Of a stretch of DNA of 64,000 nt, positions 36,392-44,680 are shown one piece after another. The stretch comes from Streptomyces sp. L2. GTDB lineage: Bacteria; Actinomycetota; Actinomycetes; Streptomycetales; Streptomycetaceae. Numbering within the stretch: the stretch's first letter is position 1; the number at the start of each line of letters is the position of its first letter. The stretch spans positions 3,596,001 through 3,660,000 of the forward strand of contig NZ_QBDT01000001.1 of NCBI RefSeq assembly GCF_004124325.1. The letters run 5' to 3'. The notes below the pieces were generated by a model, which was given only the letters and a program-made list of their open reading frames with translations, had not been told where the DNA came from and did no database searches. The translations under genes were made by a program, and so were the position numbers.

Positions 36392-37513
36392 TCACGCCTG
36401 GGCGGCGTCACCCGTCGGGAGGGTTACCTCGAAGCGGCAGCCGCCGGGGATGTTGCGTACGGTCGTACGGCCGCGGTGGGCCTCGACGATGCCGCGGACG
36501 ATGGCCAGGCCCAGCCCCGCCCCGGCCGGCGGTGTCCGCGCGTCCGTGCCGCGCCAGCCGGTGTCGAAGACGCGGGGCAGGTCCTCCTCGGGGATGCCGC
36601 CGCAGCCGTCGGTGACGGAGAGCACCACTCCGTCCGGCGCGCGCTCTGCGGCGATGGCGACCGTGCCGTCGGCCGGGGTCCGGCGGATGGCGTTGACCAG
36701 GAGGTTGGCCAGGACGCGGCTCATCTCCTTGCCGTCGACCTCGACCGGCACCGGTTCCACCCGGTCGCCGACCAGCCGTACGCCGTGCTCGCGCGCGAGG
36801 GGGCCGACTCCGGCGAGGGCGTCGCCGACCAGGTCGTAGAGGGAGATGCGGGCGGGGCTGAGGGGGAGGGTGCCGGCGTGTATGCGGGAGAGTTCGAAGA
36901 GGTCGCCGACCATGTCGTTGAGGCGTTCCACCTCGGTGCGGATCTGCTTGAGGTAGCGGTCGGGGTCGGCGGCGACCCCGTCCTCCAGCGCCTCCGACAT
37001 GGCCCGCAGACCGGCGAGCGGGGTGCGCAGGTCGTGCGAGATCCAGGCGACCAGTTCCCGCCGGGAGGTCTCCAGCGCGCGCTCGCGCTCCCGGGACGCG
37101 GCGAGCCGGGCGCTGGTGGCGGCCAACTCCTGGCTGAGCGCGTCGAGTTCGGCGGTGGCGGGGACGGGAGGCGCGGCGAAGGCGCCGCCCTCGCCGAAGT
37201 CCCGGGCCGCGTCGGTGAGTTCACGGCTGCGCGCGACCACCCAGCGGCCGAGGAGCAGGGCCGTGGCGAAGGAGACCACGGCGGCCATGGCGACGACGGT
37301 GGTGACGACCCTGAGGTCGTGCGGGGACAGGAACATCGCCCAGGCCACGGCCATGGTCCCGGCGAGCATCGCGACCACGCCGACGCCGGACACCACGCCG
37401 AGGGACGCGGTGAGGGAGCGGCGGCGGATCGTCCGCAGGACGACCGCGCCGGCGAGGCCGGTGGCGGCGGCGCCGAGGAAGGCGTAGAGGGCGATCAGCA
37501 GGTTGGCACGCAT
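36392..37513 (-). CDS. OmpR-pathway sensor histidine kinase
   Basis: 373 residues. Three helices in the first 95 residues, a linker, H box with the phospho-acceptor His (RRELVAWISHDLRTPLAGLR), N box (NLLVNAIRRTP), G1 (VTDGCGGIPEEDL) and G2 (GAGLGLAIVRGIV). Little extracytoplasmic sequence, so it probably senses within the membrane. ATG 37513, 1 nt after the regulator stop codon. Confidence 0.92.
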   Translation of the reverse strand: MRANLLIALYAFLGAAATGLAGAVVLRTIRRRSLTASLGVVSGVGVVAMLAGTMAVAWAMFLSPHDLRVVTTVVAMAAVVSFATALLLGRWVVARSRELTDAARDFGEGGAFAAPPVPATAELDALSQELAATSARLAASRERERALETSRRELVAWISHDLRTPLAGLRAMSEALEDGVAADPDRYLKQIRTEVERLNDMVGDLFELSRIHAGTLPLSPARISLYDLVGDALAGVGPLAREHGVRLVGDRVEPVPVEVDGKEMSRVLANLLVNAIRRTPADGTVAIAAERAPDGVVLSVTDGCGGIPEEDLPRVFDTGWRGTDARTPPAGAGLGLAIVRGIVEAHRGRTTVRNIPGGCRFEVTLPTGDAAQA

Positions 37514-37514
37514 C

Positions 37515-38414
37515 TCAGCTCACCTCCCCGGCTGGGGCCGGGTGACTGTCCCCGCCCTCGTGCCGGTCGCCGGTGGGGTCGAAGCGGTAGCCGACGCCCC
37601 ACACGGTCTGGATCAGGCGGGGCCGGGCCGGGTCGTCCTCGACCTTGCCGCGCAGACGGCGGACGTGGACGGTGACGGTCGACAGGTCGCCGAAGTCCCA
37701 GCCCCACACCTCCCGCATCAGCTCCTCGCGGCCGAACGCACGCCCCGGATGCCGCAGGAGGAAGGCGAGGAGGTCGAACTCCCGGAGCGTGAGGGCGAGT
37801 TCGGTGCCGTTCTTGGTGGCACGGCGGGCTGCGGGGTCGACAGTGAGACCGGCCGCGCCGAGCGGGGCGCGGGGGCCGGCCGGGCGCGAGCGGCGCAGGA
37901 CCGACTCCACGCGCAGCACCAGTTCGCGCGGGCTGAACGGCTTGGTGACGTAGTCGTCGGCGCCCACCTCCAGACCGAGGATGCGGTCGTCCTCGTCGCC
38001 GCGCGCGGTGAGCATGATGACCGGCACCGGGCCCCGCTCACGCAGCCGCCGGCACACCTCCAGCCCGTCCATGCCGGGCAGCATCAGATCCAGCACCACC
38101 AGATCCGGCCGGTGCCCGGCCGCCCGCACGAGAGCGTCGGGCCCATCGGCGGCCCGGTCCACGACATACCCGGCCCGATCGAGATACCCGGCGACCACCT
38201 CGGCGACGGTGGGATCGTCGTCAACGACGAGAACCCGCCCGGGGCGGGGCTGGGGGGCAGGGCTGGGCTGGGGGGCGGGGGCGGCACCGGACGCCATCCC
38301 AGGAACCGACTGTGAGGCCGGCGTGGAGGCCGGTCCCGGGGCCGGGGTGGGGTGGGGGCTCGGAGGGTGTGGGGGTGCCGGGTCGGGGGGCGGCGGGGTG
38401 GGCGGCTGCTGCAT
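37515..38414 (-). CDS. OmpR-family response regulator
   Basis: 299 residues. Unusual ~58-residue Pro/Ala/Ser-rich N-terminal extension, then receiver (GRVLVVDDDPTVAEVVAGYL; phospho-Asp in LVVLDLMLPGMDGLEVC; T and K conserved) and winged helix (LTLREFDLLAFLLRHPGRAF, LSTVTVHVRRLRGKVEDDPA, VWGVGYRF). ATG 38414; GAGGGT 6 nt upstream matches the leaderless pattern of the locus, but GGTGG could also act as ribosome site. The box 49 nt upstream suggests autoregulation. Confidence 0.92.
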   Translation of the reverse strand: MQQPPTPPPPDPAPPHPPSPHPTPAPGPASTPASQSVPGMASGAAPAPQPSPAPQPRPGRVLVVDDDPTVAEVVAGYLDRAGYVVDRAADGPDALVRAAGHRPDLVVLDLMLPGMDGLEVCRRLRERGPVPVIMLTARGDEDDRILGLEVGADDYVTKPFSPRELVLRVESVLRRSRPAGPRAPLGAAGLTVDPAARRATKNGTELALTLREFDLLAFLLRHPGRAFGREELMREVWGWDFGDLSTVTVHVRRLRGKVEDDPARPRLIQTVWGVGYRFDPTGDRHEGGDSHPAPAGEVS

Positions 38415-38463
38415 GTTTCCACCCTCGCACCGCGCGGGCGCGAAGGCGTGAGCAGGCGTTCGG

Positions 38464-38479
38464 TGTCCGCGTTTCGTAA
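38464..38479 (-). promoter_or_regulatory. Response-regulator box, copy 2 (inverted)
   Basis: On the minus strand TTACG-N6-GGACA, half-sites 11 bp apart, 49 nt before the regulator ATG. The same 114-bp region drives the divergent glycosyltransferase gene at 38528. Confidence 0.55.
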
Positions 38480-38527
38480 GGTGCCGCGGCCCAGTTTGTC
38501 CCGGTTCACGTTCGTAGGGTGAGCGTC

Positions 38528-39334
38528 GTGACCACCTCACCCTCACCGATGGAACCCCCGGGACGCTCGGCGTCCCCGGCGTCCCCGGCGTCCCCAGCAT
38601 CCGAGGAGCCCTCCCGGCCTGCGGTGCCCCTGCCCCCGGGTCCCTCCGTGGACGTCGTCCTGCCCTGTCTGGACGAGGCCGAGGCGCTGCCCTGGGTGCT
38701 CGGCCGGATCCCGGCCGGCTGGCGTGCCCTCGTCGTCGACAACGGCTCCACCGACGGCTCGGCCGGACTCGCCCGCGCGCTCGGCGCGACCGTCGTCCAC
38801 GAGGAGCGCCGCGGCTTCGGCGCCGCCTGCCACGCCGGGCTGACCGCCGCCACCGCCGACATCGTCTGCTTCTGCGACTGCGACGCCTCCCTCGACCCCG
38901 GCCTGCTCGTACCGTTCGTCGACGCGCTCCGCGACGGCGAGGCCGACCTGGTGCTGGGCAGGCGCCGCCCGCGGGGCAGGGGCGCCTGGCCCGCCCACGC
39001 CCGCGCCGGCAACCTGGCCCTCTCCCTGCTGCTGCGCCGCCGCACCGGGCTGCGCCTGCACGACCTCGGCCCCCTGCGCGCCGCCCGCCGCGAGGCCCTC
39101 CTCTCCCTCGGCCTGACCGACCGGCGCAGCGGCTACCCCCTGCAGATGGTGGTCCGCGCGGCCGACGCCGGCTGGCGCGTCCGCGAACGCGACGTCCCGT
39201 ACCGCCCCCGCACCGGCGCCTCGAAGGTCACCGGCACCTGGCGCGGCACCTGGCAAGCGGTACGCGACATGAGCCGCGTCCTGAACGAGGGTCCGGCGCG
39301 GCCGGCGCGAGCAGCGGCGGGGAGGCCCGGGTGA
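38528..39334 (+). CDS. Family 2 glycosyltransferase (dolichyl/polyprenyl-phosphate sugar synthase-like)
   Basis: 268 residues. A Ser/Pro-rich N terminus, then GT-A fold: VDVVLPCLDEAEALPWVLGR, ALVVDNGSTDGSAGLARALG, and a DxD-type FCDCDASLDPGLL. Acceptor region RTGLRLHDLGPLRAARREAL, GYPLQMVVRAADAGW. Probably loads a sugar onto polyprenyl phosphate for the membrane transferase at 42647. GTG 38528 is chosen because the in-frame GTG at 38519 overlaps the TAGGGT -10-like element. Confidence 0.88.
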   Translation: MTTSPSPMEPPGRSASPASPASPASEEPSRPAVPLPPGPSVDVVLPCLDEAEALPWVLGRIPAGWRALVVDNGSTDGSAGLARALGATVVHEERRGFGAACHAGLTAATADIVCFCDCDASLDPGLLVPFVDALRDGEADLVLGRRRPRGRGAWPAHARAGNLALSLLLRRRTGLRLHDLGPLRAARREALLSLGLTDRRSGYPLQMVVRAADAGWRVRERDVPYRPRTGASKVTGTWRGTWQAVRDMSRVLNEGPARPARAAAGRPG

Positions 39335-39966
39335 CCGCACGTACCAGCCCCACCACCCTGCTCGTCATCGCCAAGGAGCCCCGGCCGGGGCGGGTCAAGA
39401 CGCGGCTCTGTCCGCCGTTCACCGGCGACCAGGCCGCCGCGCTCGCCGAGGCCGCCCTCGCCGACACTCTGGACGCGGTGGCCGCCACCCCGGCCGGCCG
39501 GCGCGTCCTCGTGCTCGACGGCCGGCCCGGCCCCTGGCTGCCGCCCGGCTTCGACGTCGTACCGCAGTGCGCGGGCGGCCTCAACGCGCGGCTCGCCGAC
39601 GCCTTCGCCCGCTGCACCGGACCGGCCCTGCTGATCGGCATGGACACCCCACAGGTCACCCCGGAGCTGCTCACCGTGGACCTCGACGGCTACGACGCCT
39701 GCTTCGGCCCGGCCGAGGACGGCGGCTTCTGGGCGCTGGGCCTGGCCCGCCCCGACCCCGCCCTGCTGCGCGGGGTGCCGATGTCGTCGCCGCTGACCGG
39801 GCAGGCCCAGCGGGAGCGGCTGCGCGCCGCCGGACTCCGGGTGTACGACCTCCCGCGCCTCCGGGACGTCGACACCGCCGCCGACGCCCACGCCGTCGCC
39901 GCCCTGGCCCCGCACGGCCGGTTCGCCGCGCTGCTGTCCGAGTGCGCCCCGGCGGGGTCCCGATGA
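39331..39966 (+). CDS. DUF2064 / TIGR04282 nucleotidyltransferase-like protein
   Basis: 211 residues. VIAKEPRPGRVKTRLCPPFT is the signature loop of this GT-A-like family; LLIGMDTPQV and FGPAEDGGFWALGL follow. Usually found beside family 2 glycosyltransferases; biochemical role unproven. GTG overlaps the previous stop (GTGA). Confidence 0.85.
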   Translation: MTARTSPTTLLVIAKEPRPGRVKTRLCPPFTGDQAAALAEAALADTLDAVAATPAGRRVLVLDGRPGPWLPPGFDVVPQCAGGLNARLADAFARCTGPALLIGMDTPQVTPELLTVDLDGYDACFGPAEDGGFWALGLARPDPALLRGVPMSSPLTGQAQRERLRAAGLRVYDLPRLRDVDTAADAHAVAALAPHGRFAALLSECAPAGSR

Positions 39967-40880
39967 ACACGGTGCCGCGCCTGCTGAGTTCGCCCCCGCC
40001 GCAGACAACTTCCCACTCCCGGCCACCCGCGGCCGCCGACGGCGGGTCGGTCCCGCTGGGGGCACCCGCACCCGACGCCGAAAGCGTCACCGGTGGTGCG
40101 GGTGTGAACACATCCGCCGAAGGCGCGGCCGAGGCGGCCGCGCACTGGGCCACCGGCCCCTACGCCACCGCCCTGCGCACCGGCCGGGGCCCCCTCTTCC
40201 TCCGCCACCCCGACGGCTGCCTCCTCCCCCTCGACATCGAGCGCTGGTGCGCCCGCGCCGACGCCGTCGACCGCGCCGTACTGGACCGCTGCGAGGGCCC
40301 CGTCCTGGACGTCGGCTGCGGCCCCGGCCGCCTGGTCGCGGAACTCGCCACCCGGGGCCGTACCGTCCTCGGCGTCGACGTCAGCGAGGCGGCCGTACGC
40401 CGCACCCTCGCCCTCGGCGGCCAGGCCCTGCACCGCTCGGTGTTCGACCCGCTGCCCGGCGAGGGCCGCTGGGGCACGGTCCTGCTGATGGACGGCAACG
40501 TGGGCATCGGCGGCGACCCCGCCGGACTGCTGCACCGTACAGCCCAACTCCTCCGCGCCGGCGGCCTGCTGATCGTAGAGACAGCGCCCCTGGACATCGA
40601 CGAGCGCGCCCACGTGCACATGGTCGGCGCACCCCACGGCCGTACGGCCGCCGGCGCCCCGTTCCCCTGGGCCCGGATCGGCACCCCGGCCCTGCTGCGG
40701 TACGCGGCCCGGACCGGATGGCGCCCCGCCGCTCAGTGGGCGGCCGGCGACCGCCGCTTCGTGGCCCTGCGCACCCCCGACACACGCCGCGCACGACGGG
40801 CGCGCAGCGCTCGCAGTGCGAGCAGCAGTGCCGAGCCGCCGAAGAGCACGGCGGTGATCAGCAGCCAGCGGCCGAGGTAG
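39963..40880 (+). CDS. SAM-dependent class I methyltransferase
   Basis: 305 residues. SAM motif PVLDVGCGPGRLVAELATRG at about 116-135, followed by GVDVSEAAVRRTL and LLMDGNVGIGGDP. The conserved fold ends near WAAGDRRFVALRTPD; the last ~35 residues (Arg/Ser-rich) are read from DNA that is antisense to the convergent membrane-protein gene, overlapping it by 148 bp. Last gene of the plus-strand operon, ATG overlapping the previous stop. Confidence 0.85.
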   Translation: MNTVPRLLSSPPPQTTSHSRPPAAADGGSVPLGAPAPDAESVTGGAGVNTSAEGAAEAAAHWATGPYATALRTGRGPLFLRHPDGCLLPLDIERWCARADAVDRAVLDRCEGPVLDVGCGPGRLVAELATRGRTVLGVDVSEAAVRRTLALGGQALHRSVFDPLPGEGRWGTVLLMDGNVGIGGDPAGLLHRTAQLLRAGGLLIVETAPLDIDERAHVHMVGAPHGRTAAGAPFPWARIGTPALLRYAARTGWRPAAQWAAGDRRFVALRTPDTRRARRARSARSASSSAEPPKSTAVISSQRPR

Positions 40881-41233
40881 CCGTCCGCCGACCGCCCGGT
40901 GAGCAGCCGGTAGCGCCGGTCGACCACACCGAGGCCGAGGACGAGCGGGGACCACACGAGCAGCAGCAGTCCGGACAGCACGGCCGGCACCCGCACGTAC
41001 GGCGTCCAGGTCCGCCGCCCGGCCGTGCCCAGCGCACGCACCAGCGCCCGGTCGGCGACCGAGTACAGCGGCAGGAGCACGAGGTCGTGCAGCAGCGCGG
41101 CGCCCACGATCCACAGGGCCACGCCGCGCCAGTCCCCGGCGAGGAGCCGTACCGCCGCATAGCCGGCGAGCGCGAACGAGCAGGTGAGCAGGAGCAGTTG
41201 GAGGGGACTTCCCACCGGAACACGGGGTCGCAT
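40733..41233 (-). CDS. Small polytopic membrane protein
   Basis: 166 residues, four hydrophobic segments (LLLLTCSFALAGYAAVRLLA, VALWIVGAALLHDLVLLPLY, VPAVLSGLLLLVWSPLVLGL, LLITAVLFGGSALLLALRAL) and an Arg-rich cytoplasmic tail. ATG 41233 shares one base with the stop of the molybdoenzyme gene (TGATG), so it is its coupled partner. It may assist the b-type cytochrome. Its last ~48 codons lie over the end of the methyltransferase gene on the other strand. Confidence 0.75.
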   Translation of the reverse strand: MRPRVPVGSPLQLLLLTCSFALAGYAAVRLLAGDWRGVALWIVGAALLHDLVLLPLYSVADRALVRALGTAGRRTWTPYVRVPAVLSGLLLLVWSPLVLGLGVVDRRYRLLTGRSADGYLGRWLLITAVLFGGSALLLALRALRARRARRVSGVRRATKRRSPAAH

Positions 41234-42534
41234 CAGAGGTCTCCGAAGGTCAGCCTGGCCACCCACTTGGTGCAGAGCACGCCGGGTGCGGCGGGCACGA
41301 TGATCCGGGCCGGGTAGCCGTGGTCGGGGGACAGGTCCTCGCCGTTGACCCGCAGGGCGAGCAGGGAGCGCGGGTCGGCCACCTGGTTGGCGCGCAGCGC
41401 CCCGCGCCGGAAGGCGCCGTGCCGCTGGAGCGACTCCACGAAGAGGTCGGGCGGCTCGCCGTCGAACCCGGCCAGTGCGGCGAGGTCCCGCAGCCGTACC
41501 CCGCGCCACCACTGGTCGGCGGTCGACCAGCCCTCCACGCAGGCGATGGGCAGCGAGGAGCTGTACTGCGGGAGGCGCAGCAGTTCGGCTCGGCTGAGCC
41601 GGCGCGTCCCGGCGGGCCCGACGACGACCAGCCGCCACACCTCCTCGCCGGTGTCCTTCGCGCGAACGCCCGCGTACGCGGCGGTCTTGTTGATCTGGAA
41701 GGCGTTCGGACCGCTGCCGGGATCGGACCCGCCGTGCGGGGCCAGCAGGGCCGTACGGCGCAGCGGCCCGCCGAGGCTCTGCCCGACGGTCGTCACGAAC
41801 AGCGCGAGCGAACCGCCGCCGACGAGCCACAGTGCCCCGCGCCGGGAGACGGTCGGGGGCCCGGGATCCGGCGAGACGAGGCCCCCCTCGACGAGGCCCC
41901 CGTCATCCACGCGCCCCGCACCGGCCGACTCACCCCCGTCCTCGCACGGCTCGCCCTCGTCCCGCATCCGGCGTCGTACGGTCCGGACCGCCTTCGGCGC
42001 CTTCAGCGCGGCATGGGCCAGGAAGGCGGCGAAGAACACCCAGGCACCGTAGAAGTGCAGCGGGTAGAAGGAGCCCGGGAAGACGTAGTCCAGCTGGACG
42101 TTGAGGACGCCGGTGGTGAACTCGAACAGGCCGCCGCCGACGAGGAGCAGCAGCGACACCCGCTCCAGCGCGTGGGCCAGGGACCGGGCCGGCGGCAGGG
42201 CGAACAGCCTCGGCACCACCGACCACAGCTTGGCCAGCAGGACGGGGATCAGGGTGATGCCGAGGGTGACGTGGAGGCCCTGGGTGAACCGGTACAGCCA
42301 CACCGGTCCGGTCGGCCAGGCGAACAGGTAGAAGCCGAGGAGGCCCTTGTCGGGGGTGGTGTCGTTCACGCGGGACAGGCCCGGGTTGTAGGCGGCGTAC
42401 GACACCAGCCCCGTCACGAAGAGCACGGTGACGCCGACGAGGAGGACGAGGCCCAGCACCGAGGTGAACCAGGGGCCACGCAGGGGGCTGCGCCAGAAAC
42501 CGGGGGAGGACGGAAGGCGCGGATCGTCTCGCAT
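41233..42534 (-). CDS. Membrane molybdopterin oxidoreductase fused to a cytochrome b561-like domain
   Basis: 433 residues. N-terminal four-helix domain with candidate heme His (LYRFTQGLHVTLGITLIPVL, FYPLHFYGAWVFFAAFLAHA), a Ser/Gly/Asp-rich linker, another hydrophobic segment, then a sulfite-oxidase-type Moco domain with the metal Cys in PIACVEGWSTADQWWRGVRL and the pterin-binding HGYPARIIVPAAPGVLCTKW. The natural substrate is unknown. TACCGT-N6-ATG indicates a leaderless mRNA, divergent from the transferase at 42647. Confidence 0.88.
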   Translation of the reverse strand: MRDDPRLPSSPGFWRSPLRGPWFTSVLGLVLLVGVTVLFVTGLVSYAAYNPGLSRVNDTTPDKGLLGFYLFAWPTGPVWLYRFTQGLHVTLGITLIPVLLAKLWSVVPRLFALPPARSLAHALERVSLLLLVGGGLFEFTTGVLNVQLDYVFPGSFYPLHFYGAWVFFAAFLAHAALKAPKAVRTVRRRMRDEGEPCEDGGESAGAGRVDDGGLVEGGLVSPDPGPPTVSRRGALWLVGGGSLALFVTTVGQSLGGPLRRTALLAPHGGSDPGSGPNAFQINKTAAYAGVRAKDTGEEVWRLVVVGPAGTRRLSRAELLRLPQYSSSLPIACVEGWSTADQWWRGVRLRDLAALAGFDGEPPDLFVESLQRHGAFRRGALRANQVADPRSLLALRVNGEDLSPDHGYPARIIVPAAPGVLCTKWVARLTFGDL

Positions 42535-42580
42535 GTCCCGACGGTAGGCCTGGTCAGGCCGGGAAAAGGGGTCCGACCGA

Positions 42581-42596
42581 TGACGAAACGCTGACG
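42581..42596 (+). promoter_or_regulatory. Response-regulator box, copy 3
   Basis: TGACG-N6-TGACG, half-sites 11 bp apart, 50 nt before the GTG at 42647, where TAGCGT (42635-42640) and 6 nt precede the start. Also 46 nt from the divergent molybdoenzyme start. Confidence 0.65.
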
Positions 42597-42646
42597 TCCG
42601 GGCCGTACGGCGGCTCCCCGCGCCCCGCGCGTCCTAGCGTGCCGGT

Positions 42647-44110
42647 GTGACCCGGATCCCCTCCCCCTCCCGCACGCTCCGCACGCTCCTCCCCGACGTG
42701 AACCGCGCCGGCCGCCGGCCGCCGTACGGCGACCTGGCGGCCGCCTGGGCCGCCGCCCTGCTGGTGACGGCGGCCGTCCTGGTCGGCCGGCACATCCAGT
42801 TCACCCGCCACACGTTGTTCGTGCACTGGCCGCCGGTGCTCGCGGAATGGGACCCGCACGTCGGCCCGGGAACCCCCGCGGCCGTACTCCTGGCGGTGGC
42901 GGGAGTCGTCTACGGCCCGGCGCTGGCCGCCCGCCTGCCCTGGCGCCCGCTGCTGGTGACGGCCTGGGCGGCGTCGACGGCCTGGATCTTCTCCCTGGCC
43001 CTGGTCGACGGCTGGCACCGGGGGGTCGCGACCCGGCTCACCACTCACAACGAGTACCTGACGGTCATCGGCCGCTTCCACGACATCCCGGCGACCCTGC
43101 GGGACTTCACCCACCACATCGTTGCCGGCACCCCGGGCCCCTGGCCCGCGCATGTGGCCGGCCATCCGCCCGCCGCCACGCTCACGTTCGTCCTCCTGGA
43201 CCGGATCGGGCTGGGGGGCGGCGGCTGGGCGGGGACGTGGTGCGTCGTGCTCGGCGGCTCGGCGTGCGCGGCCGTACTGGTCGCGGTCCGCGCGCTAGCG
43301 GACGAGACCCTGGCCCGCCGGGCGGCACCCTTCCTGGTCCTGGCCCCGGCGGCGGTCTGGCTGGGCACCTCGGCCGACGCCTACTTCACGGCGGTGTCCG
43401 CCTGGGCCCTGGCCCTGCTGGCCCTGGCCCTCACGCGTGGTTCAACGGCTCCTTCCGCCTCCCGTCCGGCCGCCCGGTCGGCCGCCCGTGGGTCCGCGTG
43501 GGCGGCCGGCTCCGGTCTCCTCCTCGGCCTGACCTGCTACCTCTCCTACGGCCTCACGCTCGTCGCCGTCATCGCCGCGGCCATGCTCCTGCTGTGCCAC
43601 CGGGCCTCCGTACGCCCGGCCCTCGTCCTGCCCCTCCTCGCGGGCCTGGCGGTCGTCCCCCTCGCCTTCACCCTGGCGGGCTTCGACTGGTGGACGGCGT
43701 ACCAGCTGCTGGTCACCCGCTACAACCAGGGCGTCGGCGGCACCCGCCCCTACAGCTACTGGGTCTGGGCCAACCTGGCCTGCACGGTCCTCATCACGGG
43801 CCCGGCGACAGCCGCCGCCCTCCCCCGCACGGCAACAGCCTTGGCCCACAGACACCCCACCCCCGCCCTGCCCGACGGCACCCCGCACCCGGCCGCGCGG
43901 CACCTGGCCGTCCTCGTCACCGCCACCCTCCTGGCCGTCCTGATCGCCGACCTCTCGGGCATGAGCAAGGCGGAGACGGAACGCATCTGGCTCCCCTTCG
44001 CCCTGTGGCTCCTCCCCGCCACGGCCCGCCTCCCCCACCCCCGCGCCTGGCTGACGGCCCAGGTGAGCCTGGCGCTACTGCTCAACCATCTGCTGCTGAC
44101 GGGGTGGTGA
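42647..44110 (+). CDS. Polytopic membrane glycosyltransferase-like (GT-C) protein
   Basis: 487 residues, about 11-12 membrane helices. An early periplasmic loop (IQFTRHTLFVHWPPVLAEWD) carries acidic residues as in GT-C enzymes, and HPPAATLTFVLLDR/ KAETERIWLPFALWLLPAT are conserved-looking. Probably uses a polyprenyl-linked sugar made by the cytosolic genes of the locus. Leaderless GTG. Confidence 0.75.
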   Translation: MTRIPSPSRTLRTLLPDVNRAGRRPPYGDLAAAWAAALLVTAAVLVGRHIQFTRHTLFVHWPPVLAEWDPHVGPGTPAAVLLAVAGVVYGPALAARLPWRPLLVTAWAASTAWIFSLALVDGWHRGVATRLTTHNEYLTVIGRFHDIPATLRDFTHHIVAGTPGPWPAHVAGHPPAATLTFVLLDRIGLGGGGWAGTWCVVLGGSACAAVLVAVRALADETLARRAAPFLVLAPAAVWLGTSADAYFTAVSAWALALLALALTRGSTAPSASRPAARSAARGSAWAAGSGLLLGLTCYLSYGLTLVAVIAAAMLLLCHRASVRPALVLPLLAGLAVVPLAFTLAGFDWWTAYQLLVTRYNQGVGGTRPYSYWVWANLACTVLITGPATAAALPRTATALAHRHPTPALPDGTPHPAARHLAVLVTATLLAVLIADLSGMSKAETERIWLPFALWLLPATARLPHPRAWLTAQVSLALLLNHLLLTGW

Positions 44111-44160
44111 GGAGGCGGTCGTCCACCGCTGTGGACAGGCGGTCCCCATTCCAGACGTGC

Positions 44161-44207
44161 CGGAAAGTACTTGCATTCACGGAAAGTAGTATCCATGATG
44201 AAAGTGA
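44161..44207. repeat. Three 9-bp direct repeats at 19-bp spacing (putative operator)
   Basis: CGGAAAGTA at 44161 and 44180 and TGAAAGTGA at 44199. They flank a plausible promoter TTGCAT-N17-CATGAT (44171-44199) ahead of the gene at 44258. Confidence 0.6.
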
Positions 44208-44257
44208 CCACACGGGCGGTGCCGACCAACCGCCCCGGCCGTAATGGAGGTTCACGC

Positions 44258-44680
44258 ATGAATGCCACGGGGGACGAGTCGATGGAGCTGCTTCGGGTGG
44301 CGCGCAAGGCGCGCGACGACGCCCGGGCGGCCGGGGCCGTGCGGTCACCGGTGTACGCAGTGGGGCAAGGCCTCGCCTGTGCCGCCGGGTTCAGCGCGCT
44401 GGGGCTGGCCGACGTGTGGCCGGGCTGGTCGGCGTGGCTGCTCGGAGCCGGTGTGCTCGCGCTCGCCGGGTTCCTCGTGCTCCTCTGGGCCGGCGTGCAT
44501 CATGGCGGGACGACTCCCTGGTTCGGGCAGCGCCGCAGGTGGGTGGCGTCCCTCGTGCCGATCGGTGTCGGCTTCCTCGCCTGGGTGCCGTACGGACCGT
44601 CGGGGTGGCTGGTCGCCTTCGGGGTGGCCGGCGGGGTGGAGTACGTGATGCGGGGCGTCAGAACAGGAGCGGCGCAGTGA
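44258..44680 (+). CDS. Small membrane protein of regulator pair
   Basis: 140 residues; N-terminal helix ESMELLRVARKARDDARAAG, then three to four membrane helices (YAVGQGLACAAGFSALGLAD, WLLGAGVLALAGFLVLLWAG, WVASLVPIGVGFLAWVPYG). ATG 44258, TGGAGG 7 nt upstream. Stop overlaps the regulator start (GTGA). Such membrane-protein/PadR-MarR pairs are frequent in actinomycetes. Function unknown. Confidence 0.75.
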   Translation: MNATGDESMELLRVARKARDDARAAGAVRSPVYAVGQGLACAAGFSALGLADVWPGWSAWLLGAGVLALAGFLVLLWAGVHHGGTTPWFGQRRRWVASLVPIGVGFLAWVPYGPSGWLVAFGVAGGVEYVMRGVRTGAAQ

